The position numbers were made by a program, and so were the translations under genes. Positions 36,933-46,838 of a stretch of DNA of 64,000 bases are shown here, piece after piece. Numbering within the stretch: position 1 is the first letter of the stretch; the number at the start of each line of letters is the position of its first letter. The stretch is from Polaribacter pectinis (GTDB lineage: Bacteria; Bacteroidota; Bacteroidia; Flavobacteriales; Flavobacteriaceae), in the NCBI RefSeq assembly GCF_014352875.1, contig NZ_CP060695.1, forward strand, positions 217,501-281,500. The letters are read 5' to 3'. The notes beneath the pieces are model-generated. The model made no database searches and had not been told where the DNA came from. It saw nothing but the letters and a program-made list of their open reading frames with translations.

Positions 36933-38135
36933 ATGCATAAAAGAACTATATATAATAGATTTGATATCTACATAACACTACTAATTGCTCTTCAATTTTT
37001 TGGAATTTATGGAGGTGCTCTGCAACCAGTAAGAGTTTTGTCACTTCTGTCTTTTCCTGTACTATTAATGTGTAGAGCTAATTTAAAGTATTATAGGTAC
37101 GAATTTGTTTTTTTTGTGTTTTTTTTAATTTCTGGCTTAGCTTTAACTATTTTTTCTTTTTATGTAGCAGAAGCAATGAAAGAGCTTCTGTATTTAGCAA
37201 TATCATTTAATATGGTGTTTAATGTAATAATTGCAGCAAATAATGCTAAAAGACCAAAGAATTCAATAATTAGGGGATGGTTCTTATTTCTGTTATTTGC
37301 ACTACCAATTGCAGTTTTTGAAATATTTTTCGACTGGCATTTTTCGAATTCAAAAGTAAGTGCAGGAACTTTTCTGGGAGGCCATGACAGAGTTCTGAAA
37401 AAATTTGCAGCACTTACATTTGGTAATTTTAATTTGTTTAATGTAGTTATAGTCTATGCTTTGCCTTTTGCTTTCTCATTTTTACTTTTAGATAAACTTG
37501 AAAAAAAAATTAAGGTAGTACTTCTTGCCTTATTGTTAACTGGCGGTTTAGTAATATTAGTAAATGGCTCAAGAGGGGCATTTTTAGGTGCGATAATATG
37601 TGTAGCATGTTTTTTCTGGAAATCTTTTACTAAAAAGAAAAGAAAAAATTTATTTGTATTAATTGCAGTATTAGTTATGGGAATTAATTATCTAACAACC
37701 AAAGGAAGTAATTTATTATTAGTTTTTACAGATAAAAAAGACAGACTCTTTTCTGACAATGCAAGACAAACATTAATTGAAATAAGTTTTGAAGAACTTG
37801 TTAATAGTAACTTTTTAGGAGTTGGCCCTGCCAATATTGAATATATCATTGTTAATAACCATGGGTATAATTTAGGCGCAACACATAATTTATTCATGGA
37901 AATTTTGGCTCAATATGGCTTACCTGTTTTTTTAGGTTTTATTTATTTATTATATAGAATTTACAAGCGAGCATTTAAAGTAGATAAAATTTCAAAGTAT
38001 ATAATTATTACCTCTATTCTTATCATACCTATAACTTCAGTTATTAATAGTAAGTATCTTGCTGGTGTAAATTTCTGGCTTTTTTTAGCCAGTTTACTTA
38101 TAATTTCTAATCATAAACTTAAAAAGATTGAATAA
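36933..38135 (+). CDS. O-antigen polymerase/ligase family protein (Wzy-like)
   Basis: Inner-membrane protein of 400 aa with about 10-12 hydrophobic segments. It has the features of the Wzy_C/O-antigen ligase family: LVNGSRGAFLGAIICVA (about residues 208-224) and, after a large periplasmic loop, LGVGPANIEYI and ATHNLFMEILAQYGLPVFLGF with the conserved His. Directly abuts its neighbours (TAAATG on both sides). As the only such protein in the locus it is the likely polymerase. Confidence 0.85.
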   Translation: MHKRTIYNRFDIYITLLIALQFFGIYGGALQPVRVLSLLSFPVLLMCRANLKYYRYEFVFFVFFLISGLALTIFSFYVAEAMKELLYLAISFNMVFNVIIAANNAKRPKNSIIRGWFLFLLFALPIAVFEIFFDWHFSNSKVSAGTFLGGHDRVLKKFAALTFGNFNLFNVVIVYALPFAFSFLLLDKLEKKIKVVLLALLLTGGLVILVNGSRGAFLGAIICVACFFWKSFTKKKRKNLFVLIAVLVMGINYLTTKGSNLLLVFTDKKDRLFSDNARQTLIEISFEELVNSNFLGVGPANIEYIIVNNHGYNLGATHNLFMEILAQYGLPVFLGFIYLLYRIYKRAFKVDKISKYIIITSILIIPITSVINSKYLAGVNFWLFLASLLIISNHKLKKIE

Positions 38136-39104
38136 ATGATTGTAACTGTATTTCATAATATATATAGCAAAATCGAAAATAAAAATAAATTTCTTGTAAA
38201 AATTAAGTTTTATGCTTTTGTGAGGTTTTCTGTACGTTTATTTGCAAATGGAATTATCCCTCTGATATTTAGATGTTTTCCATCTAGTTCTCTACAACCA
38301 TCGGTAGACGAGCTATCGCCAAAAATTATAGTTTCATTGACTACATTTCCTGCAAGAATTGGAAGAATTTGGATAGTAGTAGAATCAATCTTACGTCAAA
38401 AAATAAAACCAGATAAAATTATTTTATGGTTATCAGCCGAACAGTTTAAAGATATTAATAGGCTTCCAAAAAAGTTAAAATCTTTTCAAAAAAAAGGACT
38501 AGAAATAAGGCTTTGTGATGAGGATTTAAGATCTCATAAAAAATATTACTATGCGTTTAAAGAATACCCAAATGATACTATTATTACTGTTGATGATGAT
38601 TTATTTTATCCAGAAACGTTAATAGAAGATCTAATAAACTTAAATAAATTATACCCCAAGACAATATCTTGTAATAGAGCGTTTAAAATTATTAGTAACA
38701 CAAATGATATTTTGTTACCATATAATAAATGGAATCTTTTAAAAGAAGAGATGGGGCCTTCAAGCGAGTTTTTCTACACAACAGGGGGAGGTACCTTATT
38801 CCCCCCAAATACTCTTTATAATGAAGTACTAAATAAAGATGTGTTTATGAAATATTGCTTACTAGCGGATGATGTTTGGTTAAATTTAATGTCTCAATTG
38901 AATAAAACAAAAGTTTCCAAATTGGGAAAAAAATCTATTTTATTACCAATTCTAAACACAAATAACATGAAATTATCAACATTAAATTTAGAGCAAAACC
39001 TAAATGACAAACAAATTTCAGATGTCAGAAAGTATTTTATCAAATCAAATAACAAAGATCCGTTCTCATTTTATTTTCAAGAATTAAATAATACAAATTG
39101 TTAA
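38136..39104 (+). CDS. GT-A-type glycosyltransferase
   Basis: Predicted glycosyltransferase of 322 aa with PKIIVSLTTFPARIGRIWIVVESILRQ-type start (about residues 61-87 of a GT2-like fold) and a metal-binding DxD motif in TIITVDDDLFYPETL (about residues 148-162). A Gly-rich TTGGGTLFPP and the LLADDVWLNLMSQL block give the acceptor side. The N-terminal ~45 residues include a hydrophobic stretch that may associate with the membrane. Specificity unknown. Confidence 0.78.
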   Translation: MIVTVFHNIYSKIENKNKFLVKIKFYAFVRFSVRLFANGIIPLIFRCFPSSSLQPSVDELSPKIIVSLTTFPARIGRIWIVVESILRQKIKPDKIILWLSAEQFKDINRLPKKLKSFQKKGLEIRLCDEDLRSHKKYYYAFKEYPNDTIITVDDDLFYPETLIEDLINLNKLYPKTISCNRAFKIISNTNDILLPYNKWNLLKEEMGPSSEFFYTTGGGTLFPPNTLYNEVLNKDVFMKYCLLADDVWLNLMSQLNKTKVSKLGKKSILLPILNTNNMKLSTLNLEQNLNDKQISDVRKYFIKSNNKDPFSFYFQELNNTNC

Positions 39105-39126
39105 TATCTGAAATTAGAAAACTAAA

Positions 39127-40245
39127 ATGGAAAATAAAATTAAAGTTTTAAGTGTATTGCCAGTTTTAGGACAACCTAGACATTCAAAAAGAATTTCAAT
39201 GCTTAAGAATGTAGGGTTTAATTTGGCAGCTGTAGCATTTGAAAGAGAGTATTTAAAGGGTAGATTACCTGATTGTGAGGTAACTAGTTTAGGTAAAATT
39301 TCTCATGGGAAATATTTGGAAAGAATTTTTAAATTTTTGAAAGCTTTACCAATTTTAAGAAAACAAATTAAAATTTGTGACGTAGTTTATGCTTCAAATC
39401 CAGATATGGCCTATATATCTATAATCGCGGGATTTGGGCTGAATAGACCTGTTGTAATTGAAGTAGGAGATTTACGAAGAATACAAGTTGCTAGAGGGAC
39501 TACAGGTTGGTTTGTTAGAAAACTGGATTTATTTTTTTTAAAAAAGTGTAGTTTGTTAGTTTCTACCTCAATTGGTTTTGTAAAAGGATATTATCAAAAT
39601 TGGTTAAAATCCTCTATTAAATACCTGATTTTAGAAAATAAATTGGAAAAAGCGTTTGATGAGGAATTATTAATTAAAAAAGAGGATAATGGTAAAATTA
39701 CAATAGGTTACTTTGGGTTATTGAGATGTGATTGGTCTTGGAGTGTGCTAAAAAATTTAGCCATAACCCATGAAAACAAATTTGATATATTAATTGCTGG
39801 TTATCCAGTAAATCCAATAACTTTGCCAGAAGAAGCTAAAGAGATTTCAAATATAAAATTTCTAGGTCAATATAAGTCTCCAAATGATTTAGTAGATTTA
39901 TATGGAAAAGTTGATATTGTTTGGGCATGTTACCCTTTTCCTAGTGAAGAGGATTTAAACTGGAAATGGGCAAGAACAAATAGATTTTATGAAAGTATTT
40001 GTTATAAAAAACCATTAATTGTTTTAGAGAAAAGTGGAGATGAGCAGTCGGTTCTCGATTATAATATAGGTGTTAGTGTTCCTAAAGATAAAGTTAAAAA
40101 AGTAGTTGAGATGCTTAATATAGTTGAGAGAAATCAAATTGCTGAATGGGTTAACAATATTAATAGACTACCCGAAAGTGTTTATAAATATACAACTGAA
40201 GAAAATGAATTAAAAAAAGCAATATTAGAAATTATTGAAAAATAG
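39127..40245 (+). CDS. Glycosyltransferase family 4-like protein
   Basis: The 372-aa protein starts with KVLSVLPVLGQPRHSKRIS and has VYASNPDMAYISIIAG, VIEVGDLRRIQVARG and IGYFGLLRCDWSWSVLKNLA, with a donor-half ending in YGKVDIVWACYPFP...NRFYESICYKKPLIVLE. The overall plan is GT-B. Last of the central group of transferases; a 106-base gap follows. Confidence 0.78.
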   Translation: MENKIKVLSVLPVLGQPRHSKRISMLKNVGFNLAAVAFEREYLKGRLPDCEVTSLGKISHGKYLERIFKFLKALPILRKQIKICDVVYASNPDMAYISIIAGFGLNRPVVIEVGDLRRIQVARGTTGWFVRKLDLFFLKKCSLLVSTSIGFVKGYYQNWLKSSIKYLILENKLEKAFDEELLIKKEDNGKITIGYFGLLRCDWSWSVLKNLAITHENKFDILIAGYPVNPITLPEEAKEISNIKFLGQYKSPNDLVDLYGKVDIVWACYPFPSEEDLNWKWARTNRFYESICYKKPLIVLEKSGDEQSVLDYNIGVSVPKDKVKKVVEMLNIVERNQIAEWVNNINRLPESVYKYTTEENELKKAILEIIEK

Positions 40246-40272
40246 AGTAGATTATTGTTTAGATTGAGGTAG

Positions 40273-40300
40273 TTGATGTTATTTTTAATAAATAATTTTA
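40273..40300 (+). promoter_or_regulatory. Possible internal promoter before the second half of the locus
   Basis: TTG, 17 bases, TAATTTTA (7/8 to TAnnTTTG) in the largest gap of the locus (40246-40351). It could give separate expression of the oxidoreductase, heparinase and Pgl/Wza/Wzc genes. Moderate evidence only, as AT-rich DNA yields such matches by chance. Confidence 0.35.
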
Positions 40301-40351
40301 TATAACTACATCTAAATTTCTAATTGCATAAATAAAATTGATTATATAACT

Positions 40352-42466
40352 ATGAAACAAATATTACAATCCTTTAAAACAGGAATAACAGAATTAGCAG
40401 ATTTACCTTCACCTAAAGTAAAACCAGGACAAGTTTTAATTCAAACTACTAGAAGTTTAGTTTCCCTTGGTACAGAGCGTATGTTAGTAGAGTTTGGTAA
40501 AGCTTCTTTAATACAAAAAGCAAGACAGCAGCCAGACAAGGTGAAAATGGTTTTAGATAAAATAAAAACAGAAGGATTAATGCCAACCATTGAGACTGTT
40601 TTTAATAAATTAGAACAACCACTTCCTTTAGGCTATTGTAACGTAGGAAAAGTAGTTGCTGTAGGTAGAGAAGTAACTGATTTTAAAGTAGGAGATAGAG
40701 TTGCTTCTAATGGGCAACATGCTGAATTTGTCTCAATTCCACAGAATTTAGTAGCTCATGTTCCAGATAATATTTCAGATGAAGAAGCTGCATTTACAGT
40801 AATTGGCTCAATAGGTTTACAAGGAATACGCCTAATAAATCCTACTATGGGTGAAACCATTGTTGTAATTGGTTTAGGTTTAATTGGATTGTTGTCTGCG
40901 GAAATGCTCGTAGCAAATGGATGTAAGGTAATTGGTTACGATTTAGATGATAATAAAGTTGAAATTGCTAAAGAAAAAGGAATTATAGCTTTTAATCCTT
41001 TAAAGGGAAATGATCCTGTAAAATTCGTTTTGGAAAATACTAATAATATTGGGGCAGATGGTGTATTAATAACTGCGTCTGCAAAATCTAACGATATTAT
41101 TTCTCAAGCAGCTCAAATGAGTAGAAAACGTGGTAGAATTACATTGGTTGGAGTTATCGGGTTAGATATTTCTAGAGCAGAATTTTACGAAAAAGAATTG
41201 AGTTTTCAGGTGTCTTGTTCTTATGGGCCTGGACGATATGATGATGATTATGAGTTTAAAGGAATTGACTACCCGTTACCATTTGTTAGATGGACGGAAA
41301 AAAGAAATTTTGAAACTGTTTTACAGTTAATTTCGTCAGGTAAAATAAAAGTAGCAAACTTAATTTCTGAAATTGTGCCTTTAGATGAGTTTGATAAAAT
41401 TTATGGAGAAATTGGTAGTTCAAAATCAATTGCTTCCATTATAAAATATAATGAAAATACAAAGCTTGAAAATACAATAGTCGTCAATAAAAAAGAGTTA
41501 AAATCCCTAAAAGGTGTTATTGGATTGATTGGAGCAGGTAATTTCACTAAAATGACTTTACTACCTGCATTAAAAGGAACTGGCGCTCAAATTAAACATA
41601 TAGTTTCTTCTGGTGGAGTTAATGGTACAGCGCTTGCTAGAAAACATAATATTACACAAAGCACGACAGATTACGATCTAGTGTTAGATGATAAAGATGT
41701 AGATCTTGTAATGATAACAACTCGTCATAATTTACACGCCAAAATGGTTACAAAAGCTTTAGATAAGGGCAAGCATGTTTTTGTAGAAAAACCATTAGCA
41801 CTTAACCATGAAGAACTAGAAGCTATTGAAGAAACTTATAAAAATAACAATGGAACTTTAATGATTGGATTTAACAGGCGTTTCTCTCCACATACAGAAA
41901 AAATAAAATCATTAGTCGGTAATGCACCTATGAATATTGTAGCAACAATGAATGCAGGAGCTATCCCTTCTGATGTTTGGGTACACGATATGCAAGTAGG
42001 TGGAGGTAGGATTATAGGTGAAGCATGTCATTATTTAGATTTAATGGTATACTTAACTGGAAGTAAAATAAAAACAGTTTGTATGAATGCATTAGGTGAA
42101 AATCCTGCAGAGAATACAGATAATGCTTCTATTTTAGTGAAGATGGAAAATGGTTCTTCAGGTGTTGTAAACTATTTTGCAAATGGTTCTAAATCATATT
42201 CAAAAGAACGTTTAGAAGTTTTTTCACAAGAGAAAACATTAATAATGGATAACTTTATAAAAACTTCTGGTTATGGAACTAAAGGTTTTTCTAAACTGAA
42301 AACTAAATTAGATAAAGGGCATAAAACACAATTTGGCCTAATTTTGGAAGAGATTAAAAAAGGAAGTATTGCTCTAATTCCTTATGATGAGTTAATTAAT
42401 GTAACAAAAGCAAGCTTTGCAGCTATACAAAGTTTAAAAGAAGCAAAGTGGGTTGATGTTGAATAA
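40352..42466 (+). CDS. Fused zinc-type alcohol dehydrogenase / Gfo-Idh-MocA oxidoreductase
   Basis: The 704-aa protein joins two enzymes. Residues about 1-365 resemble a zinc-type medium-chain dehydrogenase (GYCNVGKVVAVGREV, VIGLGLIGLLSAEML as NAD motif). Residues about 380-704 are a Gfo/Idh/MocA oxidoreductase (GLIGAGNFTKMTLLPAL, VEKPLALNHEEL, GGGRIIGEACHYLDLMVYLTGS). Such two-domain oxidoreductases occur in many polysaccharide loci next to heparinase-type proteins, as here. The reaction is unknown. Both nucleotide sites look intact. Confidence 0.85.
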   Translation: MKQILQSFKTGITELADLPSPKVKPGQVLIQTTRSLVSLGTERMLVEFGKASLIQKARQQPDKVKMVLDKIKTEGLMPTIETVFNKLEQPLPLGYCNVGKVVAVGREVTDFKVGDRVASNGQHAEFVSIPQNLVAHVPDNISDEEAAFTVIGSIGLQGIRLINPTMGETIVVIGLGLIGLLSAEMLVANGCKVIGYDLDDNKVEIAKEKGIIAFNPLKGNDPVKFVLENTNNIGADGVLITASAKSNDIISQAAQMSRKRGRITLVGVIGLDISRAEFYEKELSFQVSCSYGPGRYDDDYEFKGIDYPLPFVRWTEKRNFETVLQLISSGKIKVANLISEIVPLDEFDKIYGEIGSSKSIASIIKYNENTKLENTIVVNKKELKSLKGVIGLIGAGNFTKMTLLPALKGTGAQIKHIVSSGGVNGTALARKHNITQSTTDYDLVLDDKDVDLVMITTRHNLHAKMVTKALDKGKHVFVEKPLALNHEELEAIEETYKNNNGTLMIGFNRRFSPHTEKIKSLVGNAPMNIVATMNAGAIPSDVWVHDMQVGGGRIIGEACHYLDLMVYLTGSKIKTVCMNALGENPAENTDNASILVKMENGSSGVVNYFANGSKSYSKERLEVFSQEKTLIMDNFIKTSGYGTKGFSKLKTKLDKGHKTQFGLILEEIKKGSIALIPYDELINVTKASFAAIQSLKEAKWVDVE

Positions 42467-42500
42467 GTAATTTATTTTTCAATAATATAAAATTACAAAA

Positions 42501-44378
42501 ATGATTCAAAAGATAAGAAGAATAACCAACCTCATATCTAATATGGGGGCTCGTTATCTTTTTTTTAGGATTTTTTATACTATAAAAACCAAGCTTGGTT
42601 GGCAGAAAAAAAAATTTCCTGTTCAACCAAATTTTGAAAGTTATATCTCATTAGAAAAATGGAGAAATAATTTGCCTCCTTTTTTCTTTTACGGAAAAAA
42701 CATACCTAATTTAGAAAGAGGAGAGTCCAGTGAATTACTTGAAAATTTTAAAGATATACAGAAAGGGTTTTTTACTTTTTTTAATAAAACTAAAATTGAT
42801 TTAGGAGCAAATTATGATTGGTTAACAAACCCAGATACAGGCTTTAAATATGATATCAATAAACATTGGTCAGAAATACAAGATTTATCAAGCGAAGCTG
42901 GAGACATAAAGTATGTTTGGGAAAAAGCAAGATTTTCATTTCTTTATGATGTAATTCGTTATGATTATCATTACAATGATGATCAATCTAAATATGTTTT
43001 TGGTGAAATTGAAGATTTTATTAACAATAACCCAATAAATCAAGGTCCTAATTATAAATGTAGTCAAGAAATAAGTTTACGTGTTTTAAATTGGACATTT
43101 GTTTTATATTATTACAAAGATTCCGAAAACCTAACAGATGTTTTATTTGATAAAATAATGCATCATATTTTTTGGCAAATTCATCATGTATTTCATAACA
43201 TACATTTTTCAAGAATTACCGTAAGAAATAATCATGCAATAACAGAAACTCTAATGCTGTATCTTTCAGAGAAACTTTTTCCGTTTTTTCCTGATGTTAA
43301 GAAATGGAGTAAAAAAGGTAAGAAATGGTTTGAGCAAGAAATTGCTTATCAAATTTATGAAGATGGAACTTTTTTGCAGTTTTCAATGAATTATCACAGA
43401 GTTGTAATACAATTGCTTACTTGGGGTATTCAACTAGCTAAAATTAATGAAGATAAGTTTAAAGATGTAGTTTATAACAGGGCACAAAAATCATTAGATT
43501 TTTTAGATGCTTGTTCAGATTCAATAACTGGTAAATTACCAAATTATGGGTCAAATGATGGGGCCTTATTTTTTAAATTAACAAATGATGATTATAGAGT
43601 TTATACATCTCAACTAGAAGATTTAAGAGCAGTTCTAAATGAATATACGTTTAATAAATCTAAAAGTAATTTGTGGTATGGGGTTAATCCAAACCAAAAG
43701 GAAAAGCAAAAGCAACCTGAGGTTAATGTTTTTAAAAAAGGTGGTTATTATATAATTCAAGAAGGAGCAACAAAAACATTTATAAGATGCGGAGCTTATA
43801 AAGATAGACCATTTCAGTCAGATAATTTACATTTAGATATTTGGGCAAATGGAGTTAATTATTTAAGAGATTCTGGTTCTTATAAATACAATACAACATT
43901 AGAGAATATTAATTATTTTACAGGTGTTGAAGGTCATAATACTATTGGTATAGAAGGGTATAATCAAATGTTAAAAGGAGGGCGTTTTATTTGGTATTAT
44001 TGGATAAATAAAGTTAAGGCTAATTTAGTTAAAGACCAAAATACTTTTAAATTTGAAGGGTCAATTAATGCTTTTAAACAGCTTACTAGAAATATAATCC
44101 ATGTTAGAAAAATAAACAAGACAATCTCGAAAAACACATGGAAAATAATTGATAGCGTGAACAATAAAGGTAGTCGTAAAATATACCAGTATTGGCACCT
44201 GAATCCTGATTATTTAAATGAAATTGAAATTGTAACAAAAGACTGTGATGGAAATATACTTAAACCAAAAATAGAAGAAAAATGGTTTTCTGGGTATTAT
44301 GGTATAAAAGAGAAAGCAATTAGGCTTACATTTGTAACTGAAAAAAATACTTTTAATACTACAATAAGAATTAATTAA
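42501..44378 (+). CDS. Heparinase II/III-fold protein in the polysaccharide locus
   Basis: The 625-aa protein has an all-helical toroid-like N-terminal half (SLRVLNWTFVLYYY, RITVRNNHAITETLML, YHRVVIQLLTWG) and a beta-rich C-terminal half with DRPFQSDNLHLDIWANGVNYLRDSGSYKYN-like sequence, typical of heparinase II/III-type uronate lyases. The N-terminus is basic with Arg/Lys interspersed and I see no cleavable signal peptide. It might trim or control the polymer, or act in a way not seen for secreted lyases. It follows the fused oxidoreductase by 34 bases. Confidence 0.8.
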   Translation: MIQKIRRITNLISNMGARYLFFRIFYTIKTKLGWQKKKFPVQPNFESYISLEKWRNNLPPFFFYGKNIPNLERGESSELLENFKDIQKGFFTFFNKTKIDLGANYDWLTNPDTGFKYDINKHWSEIQDLSSEAGDIKYVWEKARFSFLYDVIRYDYHYNDDQSKYVFGEIEDFINNNPINQGPNYKCSQEISLRVLNWTFVLYYYKDSENLTDVLFDKIMHHIFWQIHHVFHNIHFSRITVRNNHAITETLMLYLSEKLFPFFPDVKKWSKKGKKWFEQEIAYQIYEDGTFLQFSMNYHRVVIQLLTWGIQLAKINEDKFKDVVYNRAQKSLDFLDACSDSITGKLPNYGSNDGALFFKLTNDDYRVYTSQLEDLRAVLNEYTFNKSKSNLWYGVNPNQKEKQKQPEVNVFKKGGYYIIQEGATKTFIRCGAYKDRPFQSDNLHLDIWANGVNYLRDSGSYKYNTTLENINYFTGVEGHNTIGIEGYNQMLKGGRFIWYYWINKVKANLVKDQNTFKFEGSINAFKQLTRNIIHVRKINKTISKNTWKIIDSVNNKGSRKIYQYWHLNPDYLNEIEIVTKDCDGNILKPKIEEKWFSGYYGIKEKAIRLTFVTEKNTFNTTIRIN

Positions 44379-44383
44379 ATATT

Positions 44384-45637
44384 ATGAGAATACTACTTAT
44401 TCATCAATATTTTTTGGAGAAAGGAGATGGGGGAGGTTCTCGTTTCAATGAAATGTCACAGGTATGGGCAAATCAAGGTCACGAAATAACAGTGTTAGCA
44501 GGTATGGTTCACTACACAACTGGGAAAAAAGAAGAAAGATATAAAGGTAAGTTTATATATGAGGATCTTCAGTTTTATAAAAATGTAGATGTCTTAAGGT
44601 GTCATGTTTCTGAAAGTTATAATGTAAGTTTTCTAGGAAGGCTGTGGGCATATTTTTCTTTTGTATTTTCTAGTATTTATGCAGGACTTTTTAAGACAAA
44701 AGGTAAATTTGATATTATTCTAGTTACTTCTCCTCCTTTATTTGTTGGAATAACCGCTTATTTTTTATCATTGATTAAACGCGTGCCTTTTGTTTTTGAA
44801 ATTAGAGATTTATGGCCAGAATCAGCAATAGATACTGGAGTTTTAAAAAACGGAATGATTATTAATTTTGCTTTTTGGTTTGAGCGATTTATATATAAAA
44901 AAGCAAAATTAATAAATGTCTTAACTCCAGCTTTTCAAGAAAAATTAATAAGTGCCAAAAATGTTCCACCCAATAAAGTTATTTTTATACCAAATGCAGC
45001 AGATTTTACTTTGTCAGAAAAAATGCAAAAAGATTTTGATTCAGAAAAGTTTAAAGATCTATTAGGGTTAACAGGTAAGTTTGTAATTACTTACGTAGGT
45101 GCTCACGGCGTTGCTAATCATTTAATTCAACTTGTGGAAGCAGCAGAAAAATTACAAGATACTAATATTGTATTTCAGTTAATTGGAGCAGGGATGCTTA
45201 AAGGTGAATTAATTAAAGAAGTAGATAAAAGAGGGTTAAATAATGTGATTTTTAGGGCGCCAGTTGCAAAGCAAGAAGTGTTTAAATATATTTTGGCTTC
45301 GGATGCAGGAGCATCTGTTCTTAAAAAAGTAGACACATTTAAAACAATTTATTCAAATAAAACTTTTGATTACATGTCATGTAAAAAGCCAGTTTTTTTA
45401 GCTATTGACGGTGTTTCTAGGCAACTAATAAATGATGCTAATTGCGGTATTTATGTAGAGCCTGAAAACATTAATTCTATTGTAGAGGGAGCAAAAATTC
45501 TAGCAAATAAAACTTCAAAAGAATTAAATGAAATGGGAGCCAATGGGTATACATATGCTAGATCACATTTTGATAGAGATATTTTAGCAAAAGAGTATTT
45601 AGAGAAAATTAAATTAACTTTCCACAATAATGTATAA
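44384..45637 (+). CDS. Glycosyltransferase family 4, WbuB-like
   Basis: The 417-aa GT-B protein has LLIHQYFLEKGDGGGSRFNEM at the N-terminus, ILVTSPPLFVGITAYFLSL, FEIRDLWPESAIDTGVLKNG, IFIPNAADF and VAKQEVFKYILASDAGASVLKK, the pattern of the WbuB/WcaI group, which often adds the sugar next to the initiating one. It overlaps the initiating transferase gene by 8 bases, fitting a role as second transferase in repeat-unit assembly. Confidence 0.87.
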   Translation: MRILLIHQYFLEKGDGGGSRFNEMSQVWANQGHEITVLAGMVHYTTGKKEERYKGKFIYEDLQFYKNVDVLRCHVSESYNVSFLGRLWAYFSFVFSSIYAGLFKTKGKFDIILVTSPPLFVGITAYFLSLIKRVPFVFEIRDLWPESAIDTGVLKNGMIINFAFWFERFIYKKAKLINVLTPAFQEKLISAKNVPPNKVIFIPNAADFTLSEKMQKDFDSEKFKDLLGLTGKFVITYVGAHGVANHLIQLVEAAEKLQDTNIVFQLIGAGMLKGELIKEVDKRGLNNVIFRAPVAKQEVFKYILASDAGASVLKKVDTFKTIYSNKTFDYMSCKKPVFLAIDGVSRQLINDANCGIYVEPENINSIVEGAKILANKTSKELNEMGANGYTYARSHFDRDILAKEYLEKIKLTFHNNV

Positions 45638-46235
45638 ATATTTTTTTAAACGTTTTTTTGATATTTTAGTAGGTTTAATTGCATTTGTTGTGTTGTTACC
45701 TATCTTTATTGTTGTTTTTTTTCTATTGATATACAATAATAAAGGAACACCTTTCTTTTTTCAGCAAAGACCAGGTAAAGACGGTAAAATTTTTAAAGTT
45801 ATTAAGTTCAAAACAATGAATGACGGTAAAGATAAAAATGGTGATTTACTTCCTGATTCAATTAGACTTACTAAAATTGGTAAATCTATAAGAAGTGCTT
45901 CTTTAGATGAAATACCACAACTAATTAATGTTATTAAAGGAGATATGGCTTTAATTGGGCCAAGACCATTATTACCAGAATACTTGTTATTATATAATGA
46001 TAGGCAGCATAAAAGACATTTAGTAAAACCGGGTATAACAGGTTGGGCACAAGTGAATGGTAGAAATGCAATAAGTTGGGATCAAAAATTTGAGTTTGAT
46101 GTTTGGTATGTAGAAAACTTATCTATTCAATTAGATACTAAAATATTTTTTATGACTTTTGCTAAGGTTTTTAAATCTGAAGGCATAAATACAGAAAACC
46201 AAGCAACAACAGTTAGATTTAAAGGAAATGAGTAA
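45630..46235 (+). CDS. Initiating sugar-1-phosphate transferase, PglC-like
   Basis: Monotopic membrane enzyme that transfers the first sugar phosphate to undecaprenyl phosphate. The 201-aa protein is the short form: a hydrophobic N-terminal re-entrant helix (about residues 10-34), FQQRPGKDGKIFKVIKFKTM, the catalytic Asp93-Glu94 in SASLDEIPQLIN, GDMALIGPRPLLPEYL and KPGITGWAQVNGRN. The next three genes make a 2,4-diacetamido-trideoxyhexose donor, so that sugar is the expected substrate. It overlaps both neighbours by 8 bases. Confidence 0.92.
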   Translation: MYKYFFKRFFDILVGLIAFVVLLPIFIVVFFLLIYNNKGTPFFFQQRPGKDGKIFKVIKFKTMNDGKDKNGDLLPDSIRLTKIGKSIRSASLDEIPQLINVIKGDMALIGPRPLLPEYLLLYNDRQHKRHLVKPGITGWAQVNGRNAISWDQKFEFDVWYVENLSIQLDTKIFFMTFAKVFKSEGINTENQATTVRFKGNE

Positions 46236-46836
46236 TATTTGTCTTTTTGGAGCAAGCGGACATGGCAAGGTCGTAAGAGATGTTGCTTTAAGTCAGAATA
46301 AAACTATTAAAGTTTTTTTTGATGATAGTCCTAAAGCTAATTTACTCAATGAAACTCCAATACTTCCATTAAGTAAACTCAATAATTTTTTAGACAATAG
46401 TTTTTTAATTAGTATTGGAAGTAATGAAATAAGAAAAAAAATAAGTAATAAATTAAACGTTTCGTTTACTACTTTAATCCATAAAACAGCTGTAATAGCA
46501 ACTAATGTATCAATATTAGAAGGAACAGTTATAATGGCCGGTACAACTATAAATACAGATGTTAACATAGGTAAACATACAATTATAAATACAGCTGCAG
46601 TTATTGAACATGATTGTTCTATAGGAGATTTTGTACATATATCACCTAATGCTACAATTACAGGAAATGTATCTATTGAAGAAGGAACACATATTGGTGC
46701 TGGAGCTATTGTAATTCCTAACATTAAAATAGGAAAATGGGCTATTATTGGAGCAGGAGCCGTTATAATTTCTGATGTACCAGATTTTGCGACTGTTGTT
46801 GGTAACCCAGGTAAAATAACAAAATACAAAAAATAA
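46228..46836 (+). CDS. UDP-4-amino-sugar N-acetyltransferase, PglD-like
   Basis: The 202-aa protein has the PglD N-terminal nucleotide-sugar domain (LFGASGHGKVVRDVA, residues 5-19) and a C-terminal left-handed beta-helix (HKTAVIATNVSILEGTVIMAGTTI, HDCSIGDFVHISPNATITGN, GAGAIVIPNIKIGKW), ending VVGNPGKI. His in IEHDCSIGD is the likely catalytic base. Predicted to acetylate the 4-amino group using acetyl-CoA. Overlaps the preceding PglC-like gene by 8 bases. Confidence 0.9.
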   Translation: MSNICLFGASGHGKVVRDVALSQNKTIKVFFDDSPKANLLNETPILPLSKLNNFLDNSFLISIGSNEIRKKISNKLNVSFTTLIHKTAVIATNVSILEGTVIMAGTTINTDVNIGKHTIINTAAVIEHDCSIGDFVHISPNATITGNVSIEEGTHIGAGAIVIPNIKIGKWAIIGAGAVIISDVPDFATVVGNPGKITKYKK

Positions 46837-46838
46837 AT

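Noticed and set aside
31800..39100. Suspected horizontal origin of the central polysaccharide genes from base composition
   Set aside because: The genes look AT-rich, but so does the whole window; I could not quantify a difference by eye, so no claim is made.
46293..46829. A 178-codon open frame on the minus strand opposite the PglD-like gene
   Set aside because: It mirrors the hexapeptide-repeat codons of the real gene, has an odd composition and no recognisable domain. The plus-strand gene has full family support and tight operon spacing.
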